Positions 27,369-39,400 of a stretch of 64,000 nt of DNA are shown here, in pieces. The stretch is taken from assembly GCA_008933995.1 (NCBI GenBank), contig WARS01000026.1:262501-326500 (forward strand), in the 5' to 3' direction. The position numbers were made by a program, and so were the translations under genes. Origin of the DNA: Datnioides undecimradiatus. Lineage: Eukaryota > Chordata > Actinopteri > Lobotiformes > Datnioididae. Under the pieces are notes generated by a model. The model had not been told where the DNA came from, did no database searches, and saw nothing but the letters and a program-made list of their open reading frames with translations. Positions within the stretch are counted from its first letter, which is position 1. Each line of letters opens with the position of its first letter.

Positions 27369-30300
27369 TGAGCAGGAGTTTCACTACCATCCACGGGGCT
27401 CGGATACCTGCCTGCCATGTGATTGCTACCCGGTGGGTTCCTTCTCAAGGTCATGTGACCCAGAGACAGGGCAGTGCCAGTGCAGGCCCGGCGTGATTGG
27501 TCGCCAGTGCAACTCATGTGACAACCCCTTTGCTGAGGTCACAAATTCAGGCTGCGAAGGTGAGAATGCTTATTCCCTGCGTGTGATCAAACTTGGGGAA
27601 ATTATGTAGCTCCCAGGTGTGCTTCAAAATTACTGTGGTTCACCCGACAGGTGGCTGCATCGTTCATTTAGTAATTTGTCTCTGTGCTCAGCATCATATC
27701 TCAAACGCTGTGGACTAGATTGAAAAAAACAACTCCAGAGATGAAGTTTCTCACTGTTGCATGGTGTTTTTTTCCACACTAACAGCAGCTTGCCTAGCAG
27801 GAGTCACTGAGACTATGTCTTAAAACAGCATATTTGTTATTGCCGTGGGAACAAAATCATTTTTAGAATATGACTTTTTCCACTAGTTATTTTATTTTGA
27901 TGAAAAAAATGTGTCACTATCTTGCAGCTCCTTTATGGTTCACTGACAGAAAGAACTGAAGTATTGACAATAATTTGTCTGCTTTGTGAACAGTGGTTTT
28001 CAAAGCTTGGGTTGACATTAAAGCTTTGTCTGTGTTGTTCTGTAACATTAGCCAAAAGCATTTGCTACTTTCTTTGTCTCTTTAGTAGAATTATTCCCTG
28101 GCAAGGGTCCAGAAAACCATCTTGTGTCGCCTCAAGACGATTTAAAACCAGTTTTCAAACTCAGTAAATTATCCATAGACACGGAGAAGAATAAAAAAGC
28201 TTCCACCATATTTAATCATAACTGTGTGATCATAGAATTTCATTTTCCTCTTGTACTCTGTCTTTCAAAATGGTCATATTTATCAAAGTGTTTATTTTGT
28301 GTCCAAGTCTGAAATAACAAAGAAACTGTTAATTATGTTCATCTTCTATTCAACATCATCTTTCCTCATCGTCTCTGTTTTTCTCTTCACTGCAGCGTTG
28401 TCTCTTTCCAGTTTCCCTTCTGTAATTACTTCCTTTAATTTGTAGTTGGTATGTTACTCTCTCACACTCATTTTCATTCTCGTCTCTGCAAGTCAAAAGA
28501 AAAACATTCCCACATCATTAGTGACTTTTTGTTGTGTTGTTAATTGAAAAGTTCATCTAGCTGATTTTAAATTATGTTCTGTCTCTCTGCAGTCATTTAT
28601 GATGGTTGTCCAAAGACCATCACTCAGGGGATCTGGTGGCCTCGGACTAAGTTCAACCTCCCGGCTGCAGTGCCCTGCCCCAAAGGCTCAGTCGGTCTGT
28701 ACACATGAGTATATTCAGACATATAGATATGAATTTTCTCATGTACGACCTGAAGCAAGTCTTGACCTTCAGCTGAATTTTAATGTGTGATGTCCTCTGC
28801 TCCTTACAGGTGCAGCCATTAGACACTGTGATGTGGAGAGAGGATGGCTTGAGCCAGACCTTTACAACTGCACCTCACCTCCATTTGTGGAGCTCAATGC
28901 TGCTGTATGTAGAGTAATACCACTTCTACCATTAAGCCCCTGTCTTCATGTGTCCTAAAAACTTGACCTTAAGGCTTACTGCCTGTTTGCCAAGAAATAC
29001 CTGTTTAAGGAATATATATATATGTTTGTAACAACACTGAATGAACTAGACGTACTGCACAATAAAATATCTCAATACATTACAAACAAAACCTGTTCAG
29101 TGTTGCTGGTGAATTCATATCCAATCCCAGCTTTTCTTAAGTACGTGTAAAAAGTGAATCTATGTTTTGTGTTTTGTTGGCGTCTGTATGTTTAGCTTGA
29201 TTCTCTGGAGCGCAATGAGACAGAGCTGAACATCATCATGGAGAAGAAACTGGCCCACCAGCTCCGGGACGTCACAGAGGCTACCGCCCGACTCTACGGC
29301 AATGACCTGCAGATCGCCGAACGACTGCTGTCCCGCCTCCTTACCTTTGAGACCCAACAGAGCGGCTTCGGACTCACCGCTACTCAGGACGCACATTTCA
29401 ATGAGGTAAAGAGAAGAACACATTGTTTTATGCTAGAGAAACACATGCCTTTGTCCAGTCTGATATTTGTTTACACATTTCAGTGGAAAGATGGGAGCAG
29501 TGTGGAGTACGGTCAGGTGTACAGATGAAGTCTTTTGATTTTCTTGCATTAGCATACAGAGGAACATGTGGAGACATATTTGCCATTAACAAGGACTGTT
29601 TACTGGGTCCTTTTGATTCACCTTACTGATCAAATCCTTAGGGAGACACCTTTAGGAATACAGTGGACAGTACTCTGTCATTGTCTACCTACACTACAGC
29701 GATGTCTGAGAAACAGGTTAGGAATGTCTCATTTGTAGTTGTGTTGATGTTGATGAAAACTAGTAATATAAATAATAAAATCCCCAACAAATATTGGTTA
29801 GTGGGAAACTGAAATTATGTTCAAATTACAGCAAATGAAAGTTGTGAAATGTTTGAAAGAGAGGCCAGAGGTATATGATAAATGTGTGAAGCCATCAGTT
29901 TGCGCTGTTCGTGTTAATGTGTGAAAATCTGAGCGTGTCATGTTATCATGTTATCACTGCCACTTTGCCAGCTCTGTTTTGAACAGACTTTAATTGGCAT
30001 TGTCAACTAAGACGAGTTTCACCAACACTCTGATAGTAATCTTTGGGATAGCAATTTATCTCCACCATAATGAATGTGTCAGTTTTGGGGTTTGATATAT
30101 TCCACCAACACAAATGGCTGTTTTAATGACTGATATTAGTTTTAAGTTACTTTCAAGACTGAACTAGATTTTTTTCCCCACATCACTGCTGGCAGCGACC
30201 GCAAACCTGCCTGATTCTGCCTGAAGACGTAAAATAGGTGCTGTTATTTAAAACAGCAGATATGATTGATATACTGCACCATTACCGGGTACAGACCAAG

Positions 30301-33300
30301 CGACTAGATAGTACAACGAGATGTGTCTTTTTTTTTTTTCTGAAATGGGAGGTAATGTTGCTATGGCGATGCAGTGACAGCAGCGCGTGAAATATTGCAA
30401 CTTGTCATCTCCACATATTAACTGACAGAGTCTCATTTTTCCTGATGCGAGACCTCAGCTGTGGACGCAGGAGTTGACACTGGATCATTTTAGCATGTCT
30501 GCATTTTGACACGGAGCCACCAGCAGACACCTCCATATCATCCTGCTGTAAATATTTAGTTTGTACATCAAATTTTGTGTGACAAGAAATAAGCTGTCCA
30601 TACATCCCAGGTAAGTGGCGGAAGACATGCAGTAAAACACCCGTCTTGCTTTTTTAAAACAGCGCTTCAGTTTACAGCCTTGTGTGACAGTAATTGCCAA
30701 ATTGCATGTCACTATGGAAACACTGGTGTGAAACTGACACCTGGCACTTGATGATACTGTGGGAATTGTCAGTCATGAGGATTTTGACATAAAATCTTTA
30801 ATATGCTAACTTTTCTCTCTGTCAGTCAAAAGTTGTTACACTGTGCTTCAGTATGCAGCTTTGTGTTGTTTACTGCTAGTTTGAACAATAGTAGTATGAG
30901 CAGTATTACAGTAGAAACAGTAGTATCGCTGTCAGAGGGAATGGTCGTCTCCCGCTACTTGAAATTTATCTAGAGCCAACGAGTTAGTTCCAGCTCGTTT
31001 ATGCAGCAGGATGTGATTTATTCATATTTAGCCGGGTCTGTGGTGGGCAGTTAAAAAGCCTTTTTTTCATTTTTCACTTCTCACAGTTCACGCAGGAAGC
31101 ATTTGATAATTAACGCTGACAGTGAGAATTTAGCCACCTGACGGCAACTGTAGCAGAAGTAGCCCCACCCTGCAGTGCTCAAACAGAGTCGGTCCTCGTT
31201 AATGAAAGTTATACGGCTAACAACCGGTTGCTATAGGAACGGAGTGGTTGTTGTAGTCACATCTGCATTCATCAGCAGAAGATCAGAGTGTCATCTGGGG
31301 TTTTTTTTTTTTTTTAAATATTCAGTGTCATTAATGCAAACTCACACTTTATTACAAAACTCCCAGAACCAAGGACAATTTTTCTGATGTGCCTGTGTTA
31401 ATATTTCCAGCAGCCTTCACTCTGTTTCCCGAGTGATTCTCTGTAAAGAGCAGGCACTGTTTATAATTTATAGCATAAGGTATGGCCGCCACATTATATC
31501 TCCTGTGCTGTAAATTCGGTGGATAAATGGGAGTAGAGTATACCTTTCTCTCTGAGGCAAACAATAAAATAAAAAGCACTCACATTTGTCTGATTCAATA
31601 CACACTTGTTGCTCACACTCAATTCCCAAATAAACAGTGTGGCTCCAGTTACGACACGGTGAACAAAAGAGAAGGATGCCAACAAACTGTGTCCGTGTTT
31701 CTTTAATAGAATTACTCCCACCTCTTAGAGGCAGCGTCTGTTTGGAGATGAATCATTAAGTTAAATACAGTTTATAAGCAATATTAAATGAGTATTTGTT
31801 GAAGGCACTCAAAAGCATCACAGTTGGAGCCTCCATCAAAGTACAATGCTTTTTTTGTGATCAATACATAATCTTTGGCTAACAAGGACAGTTGCCATGG
31901 CAACACAGCAGTAGCATTAATGACATCCTATAGTGTGTGAAATGAAAACCTTTCCCTGCCTGACATTCCACTTAACTGCCTTACGTGACAGTAAATCAGA
32001 ATTATTGTTATTAGAGTTCAACTTTTGGTTAGCCGGTTTATGAAGCAGCTCTTTGTTGTCCACAGCACGACGGCAATGATTTTTATTGTCATTTCACCAT
32101 TTCTAGGAAAAAAAAACAACCTTTGTACTCGCTTTGTAACCTCAACCTCTCACTCTCAACGGTCGCGGCGCCCACGTCTCATCATCTCGAGTTAATGATG
32201 TGGCTCTGGTTTACCCTGGCTGCACTGAAGTGGACTTACAGACGGCCCTTTTTTCACCAAAAAATTTATAATATATTTGATAATACTTGACACCTCACTT
32301 TAAACAGCAGCTATTAGGCCAGACGAACAGGTAATGCAGAACGCAGTTACTATAGTAACCCAGCTGTAAGAGAGCCCCGTGGCTGCGGGAGAAACAAAGG
32401 AAGGCAGGGAGGAAAGTGTTCACATCAGGAATGTAGCGATGAACGGAGGCAGATGAAAACCTTTCATGTTAAAGCTGAGATCCATACTATTGCTGATACT
32501 ATGACCGTACATTCCAGATAGGGATCATGTCTCATCATGTGTGGAGCGTAAATGTGCTAAAGGTGTTTTGAAACGAGGTAGCATGTGTAGTGGTAAATAA
32601 ATAGTCATTAAAACATCTGGAATTCCTCATGGCACAATACTACACAGTGGACCTAACACCTGGTAGTGTAATTGTTTCTCACAGTGGGGATTAAATTAAC
32701 AGTGAGAAAGGAAGACAAAATAAAATCTGATGTGATAAAAATAATTTATTCTAAATAGTTTGGCTGTGACAACTGTTTGAGTGGCACATCTAATCTGTTT
32801 GTTGAGCTGATTGAACTAGCATTATGTCCCAGCCTGTCATCCATGCTGCTTCTCATTCAGCCTTTGTGTGCCCTGTGCCTCCTTCCCTTTCTGTAATCCT
32901 GTCATCTGCCGCCTCTTTAAGATCTCTTTTCTGTTGTTAGTCTTTGATGGTTTTCACCCTTTCTCTTCTCAACAGACAAACACAGGCCATATGAGCTCTC
33001 GCAGTGTACAGCCTGCTTGGGTTTGAAACCTTACATCCACTTTAAGAGTTTTTATTTAGAAATATTATCTTATTTTTAAATTCTCAGTGGAAACTGAGAG
33101 AAACTGGACTTTAATATGCTAGCAAAGGAAGCTTCGATTCATATAACGTTTATTGATGTATTGATGTTTTTGACCTTTTAAATAGTTTGAATCACTCCTC
33201 ACAACCATCCCCGACATCCTTGACATGATTATTTATACTGAACAACCAAAGTGGTCATCAAAAACCCAAAGAGTAGAACATATTCATGCCACCGACCACA

Positions 33301-35304
33301 AGGCATGAGAAGATAAACACTGCTGCACATGAAGCATAAGGCTCACACATCATAAAGAAGGAAAAACAAGGCAAACAGGGACTTGAACTGTAAAAGTGTC
33401 CACGTTCTTCTTTGTCTGTTGTGATCACACCAAATCACAAGTTCTTCCTATAGCTTCCTCTCGCTCTTATTCTCTTTAATTTGTTCCTCCTTATCTCTTA
33501 CTTATCTACGATCCCTGTGTCTGATCCTCCCTTCCTTTCTCTCTACAAGTCACTACGTACCCCTCATACTCCACTGTATATTGTTTTCCTTGTTTGTCTG
33601 AAGGTTTTCTTGTGTATTTTTTCTCCCTAGAGCATTATGTGAGATTGCAGTGCTTTATTGGGTTTGGTGCAGTCAGACTGCAAAGATTCATATTGAGCAC
33701 TTTCTCTTTTTCTCTCTCTCTCTCTCCCTCTGTGTGTTTCTAATATTACTCTTTGTTTGTTCAGTACATTTTACAAGACTGTGCGCTCTTCAGTGTCTAT
33801 AACAAGCCTGCTTACATCCAGAGTCACAAATATTCAATGAAAAGCAAGGGAACCAGTTCGCTGCATAAAGCCTCATCGCCATGGTAAAATCTACTGTAAT
33901 GAGGTTCAAGACTTGTTTACATGTTATTATTCAAATTTTTTTATTTTTTTTTGCTCTGACCATGTTCTTGTGGCTCTGGTCACAGCACCCTGACAAAAGG
34001 ATACATTTACAGTGAGACCTTCATCAGGTTTCTTTCTTTCTGTAACAAACTCAAGTTCTTTTGAGCCTTTTTATTTACTCCTGTATTAAGGTTTACTTCC
34101 TCCATCCTCAGAATATTTTACAATGCTGCAGTGCATCATCAGTCATTATGTGGCGAGTCCAAACCGAGGCTCTAAATCAAGTTGCTTTTCCATCTTCACA
34201 GCATTCTTTGCTTTTGTTCCCTTGGTGCATGGCTCTGGGGCTTTATTCAGTCTGGAGAAGTAGAATCAAGCCCTTTAGATGAACCTGAGCAACAGTCCCA
34301 ACCTCATCATGTCTCTTTCGCCTCACAATATGTTCTTCTTTCCCTCCTCTCACCTCCTGACTGATTCTCTGCCCTAATCGTAATCTTTACAAAAGGAAAA
34401 AAGTGATTGTAGCTGACAGGCCGCTGATTTCAAGTGTTGGATACTCATGTCTAAGCCTAAACCACTGATTCCATATCCCAAAGTCCTGGGATAAAAACCA
34501 CTGCTGTAAGACGAGGAGCATTGATGGCAACAATCAGAGTTTTAAATTTAAATTATACATTTGGAATAAAAAACTTGGAAGAGAGTATTAAATGTTTAAA
34601 TGACTTTTAAGTATTCTGGTAGAGTGTGTAATTTTATGTTTTTGCTTTGCTTCAGCTGTTATCTGCAAAGAAAAATGTCTTCTGTCTCTGGTTTCCTCTG
34701 CTGATGCAGGACACATTTGTTTTATCTTATTATTTAATTTTCCTTGCTCTCAAATACACCAGCTCTGACCCCTCAGAAACAATCAAACTATTTAAAGGAA
34801 TTTACTAATTGATTGTCTCGCTGCTGCTTACAGAACATCCTCCGTGGCTGCAGCGTACTGTTGGGTCCTGGTACTTCTGGCCTCTGGCGAGCGCTCGCTC
34901 AGAGTCAGAACCATCTCCCGGGTGGTGGACCGGCTGAGCTCACAGAGCTGCTGGAGCAGTACGCCCAGAATCTGGCCCAGAACATGAAGCTCACCTACCT
35001 CAACCCTGTGGCACTGGTTGCTCCAAACTTGGGTGAGTTCAGAAAGACTACGCACGGAGTCACAGTCGCTCAGACTTGACACAATAGCTTATGACTAATC
35101 ACACCCTGTAAAAACAGAATAAGACAGTAATAAAATCTTGGTCTTTACGGGCGATTTGCCTCGGCTTTCTCATAATACTGTAAATCACTGCTGTGAAATC
35201 AGCTAGAATGACTCATTGTAAAGCAGGAGATGAACAGCACTAATGCAAATGATGATGGCACAGCCAGAGCGCTGGCAGCAACACAGAGAGATGAATTTCA
35301 CACT

Positions 35305-35349
<45 letters not shown>

Positions 35350-36415
35350 CAGCTAATGCTTCCAGCACATGCAGAAAAACCTAAAGCCCTGTGGCACTGG
35401 CCAACATACATCATGAAGATTTACAGATACCAAACACACACACACACACACACACACAGCGTGATCACACACACGAGCAAACACTCCAATAGGCTGGAAT
35501 CAGAAATTACTGACCACAACTACTTTTTTAAAATTATTAATAGTAAATGATAAATGTGTTAGGTACACACACATACTCACGCTCCCATACTGCACATGTC
35601 CTGTATGCAGTATTGGCCACATGTATTTTCTGGCAGCCTGTCCTTTTTACATGTGCTTTGCTCTTTTCTACATTTTTCTGTCACTTAGGCAGTTTTGAAA
35701 ATACTGTTAAATAATCCGTGCCACATGCAACAACACGAGGTGCTGAAATAGCAACAGCAGCAGCTCTGCCAGGGATGAAGCCAGACAATGAATTTCACAC
35801 TCTGCTAATGCTCTTAGCTACACACACTGATTGAATTCCTATAAAATACCATACTCTTGTGAAACTCATCAGAGTTGCCAGCTACTGAATTAAACCAGCT
35901 TTCTTCCACTGTAGATTGGTAACACAGTCAATCCCAGACCTGACGGAAAAATAAAGCAGGCTTGCCTGTTTTGGCCAAAATGAATCCAATGCTTTTTCTC
36001 TCATACGTCACTGAATTTGCTTCCCCTTTGGAAGACACCCAAAATTCTGTTAAATAACCTTAAACAGACAGTCTGATGCAGATTCTCAGACGGAGAGCAT
36101 GGAAGAAGGAGCAGCAGTGAAAGCAGAAGGAATAAGAAATTCAGCCAATGTTAAATTTCACACTCCTACACACACAAACATAGACAGCTACTGCTCTCTG
36201 CCAAATAGGATATGAATAACCAGGGAAAAGATAGGGATTGACCTGACACGCACCCATCTGTTAGCTTCCAGTGTACGACTTCCTTTTAAGAGTTTCGTTG
36301 TTGTTGTTGTTGTTGTTGTTGTTGTTCAGTCTTTTGAATGCAAAATCTTATTTTACTAATCTGCCAGTTGTTTCTCCATCTGAAATGATATTGACACTAT
36401 TTTTGCACAAACCAG

Positions 36416-36451
<36 letters not shown>

Positions 36452-39400
36452 CCTCCATCTGTATTGAGTGTTCCACTTCTATTTGCTGGATCAAGTGTTC
36501 ACTCATTATTGAACACTCCACATTGACATTGTACTTCCTGTTCACCACCTCAGCTCCCCTAATACGACAGTTCCTCTGCCTTGTCTGCATTTTGCATTGG
36601 CTCTTCGCACTCCCAAATCCACAGGGAATAAATTGGTTTACTGATACAGGCAGATCAGGGTTCCTCTTAAATTGTATGTGAAAGGAAAAGTGAGTGACAA
36701 AAGAAGAGGACGAAAACTGTCCTACACCTGATTTGAATGAAAGCGTAACAATGTAGTTGTGACTTTCAGCTGTCAGAAAGCTAAAAGGCCACTCGCAGCC
36801 TTGTGTAGCTCTGAACAAGTCAAAAATAATAGTAGATATTGTGCGTTTATAATCTAAATTTTCATCAGCCATTGATTTTGGAGCTTTTAAAGAATGGTAA
36901 AATGTGTCTGAGCTGCAGATTACCATGTCTTACCAAATTATTACCACTTACCATTTTGAGACATTAGTATTAATACCATGAGGGGACAGTAGATTAATGG
37001 CTGTCTGTCTGTATTGGCCTCGGTGCAGCAGTTTATTTTGTGTACCATGAGGTTAGACATAAAACAGAATGAGAGCGCCGGTCCCAAACTTGCTGTATTT
37101 GGCAAATAGAATTAATAACTCGCTAACTCATTTACTGCAAGAGTTGTTTTGCAGAAATGGTTTTGCATCTTCAGCAGGCGTACGAGTGAATTAGTGTTTT
37201 CAGTAAAATGATCTCATGAATTTCTTGCACCGAACCATATTCATCACAGAGTCGGCCCAGTGCTGAAATGTGTTAGTTTGATAGAGTGCAGAGTTTTGGG
37301 GTCTCTCAATCAGCCCACCACACCATCTCACCTCTGTGCTTTGCTAATGTTCCAGCAGCTTTGATTGCTCACTGCATGGTGGGCATCCGTCATCAGTCTC
37401 CCTGCATATAGGACTGAACCACACTGCGCATCCACACTGAACTGGCCTGTAAATTGAAGCACATTGACAAAGCTAAACGGCCTCTTATTTTGCTAACTTT
37501 CAACAGCTGCAGGGTCTTATGATGCTTTGACCAGCTGTGGTGTACTGTAAACTACTGCTGAATGCTGTTATGTTAAAATGATAAAGTGTTTAACAGTACC
37601 GTACAGTTTAGTCATTTATCTGACAATATGGACCAGTGACAAAACCCATTATTTGAGTACAAGGCTGTTGTAGTAGAGCTAAGATAAAAAATGAGGAGGA
37701 CTCTAGTTCCTTTTCATAGCAGGAAGCAAATATGGTGAGAAGTAGTCACGTTATAGTAATTCAAAGTATCATAATTATTTGGTCACATTTTCCTTTTGTG
37801 TGCACTGCACATTGACAAACACCTATTGCTTATATTGTGTTAAAAACGTGTGTTTATTGCTGCTTGTTTCCTCGACAGTCATGAACCTCGACCGCGTGGA
37901 GAACCAGACTCATGTGCGGCGGCGTTTCCCGCGTTACCACACCACCCTGTTTCGTGGTCAGGCTTTGTGGGATCCCTACACCCATGTGATTCTGCCCCCT
38001 GCTGCCTTGGTGCCACAACGACAGCAGCAACACAACTGGAAGGAGAAGGAGAAGGAGAAGGAGAAGGAGCGGACAGAGAAAGAACGTAAGGACGGGCACA
38101 CAGATTGATTTAAAGTGGCCGAATTCAAATTTAATTGGCTAAATTTGAGACGAGAACTCACAGACTTCTTCATTTCAGCCTTGGCTCCTCAGAATGCTGC
38201 TCCTGTCCATGTCCCAGCCAATCAGACGGGAGAATACACCGCAGCCAGGCGCACTGTTTCGATGCCTGAGCAGCCTATCACCATTGTCATCTTGCTGATC
38301 TATCGGAGTCTGGGCGCCGCCCTCCCGCCCAAGTACCACACAGACCGACGAGGAGTGAGGTGGGAATCAATCACACTCAGAACAATAAGAATCTGATTAC
38401 AGCAGCTCTGAACCCTCTGAGGAAGGAGGCACACGAGATATAGAAATGTGGATTAACCATGTGTCTTTTATTCAAAGGAAAAAACAAAATGCCTTTTATA
38501 TCACCGGAGCATCACAGCAGAAAAACATTGTTCAGAATATCTTAAACCAGCAACATGGCAGATTTTTATCAAAATACAAAAACACTAATAAATCTCATTA
38601 ATCATGTAGTTCATAAAACATTAAAGATGCCAGTGTGACATCTTCAAAGTGCTTTTTTTCTGGACAAACTCCACAGAAGGATTAATTGCTTCTGATATAA
38701 TCCTGATATTTTTCTTTGTCTTTCTGTCATGGTATCGTTGTCTCTCGTCTCTCCCTGTTCCTCCCCCCTCTGCACTGCATCACTTCACCTCCAGGCCTGA
38801 TTACAAACTAATAAAGTGTCCAGTTTTCAGCAGGTGTCAATAAACAGTCATTTAAGTCTTGTCCACTACACGGGTCTGGTTCCCTTCTGCTCACCATGTC
38901 TTTGCCTTTTGTCACCAACCTAACCAGGACTTCAAACTCTACTTTCTGTCTCATCTAGTCGACGTCTGGTAACTCTGGACTCTGTCTCCCTCAGGCTTCC
39001 CCGACACCCGGTAATGAACTCCCCTGTGGTCAGTATCTCTGTCTACAACAACCAGACGTTTGTGAGCGGACACTTAGACCAGCCTATCCTGCTTGAGTTC
39101 AAGCTGCTGGAGACGGCCAATCGCAGCAAGCCACTGTGTGTGCAGTGGAATCACAGCAGTCCGTAAGTACAGTAAAGTAAAAATAGATACAAAATACAAC
39201 ATAAACACAACAATGGAGCGTTTCACCAGCCTTGTTAATGTTGATGGATTAAAAACACACAGGATATAAAAACATATATTTGCAACCAGGATGCAGTTAA
39301 TCTTTTCATTGCTAACTCTCTCTCCCTCTCTCCGTCTCTCTGCAGCTATGAGACAGGAGGTTGTTGGACTGTCAGGGATTGTATGGTCGTGTACAGGAAC

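Larger units (their letters stand above)
29406..34833 (+). other. Intron 16, 5.4 kb, with clustered X-box motifs
   Basis: No exon is seen. RFX X-box words lie at 30357, 30708, 31227, 31891 and 32346. T- and A-runs occur near 30327, 31301 and 32106, and a CT tract at 33707-33728. This is the best candidate regulatory intron in the window. Confidence 0.75.
35033..37878 (+). other. Intron 17
   Basis: It contains (CA)n at 35309-35346 and 35434-35458, (GTT)n at 36295-36327 and (AC)n at 36419-36448. Three diverged blocks sharing AATTTCACACTC begin near 35225, 35740 and 36100. The long minus-strand open frame at 36348-36926 is partly translated microsatellite and is not called. Confidence 0.8.

Noticed and set aside
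36348..36926. 192-codon minus-strand open frame in intron 17
   Set aside because: Part of it is a translated CA microsatellite and the rest shows no family signal.
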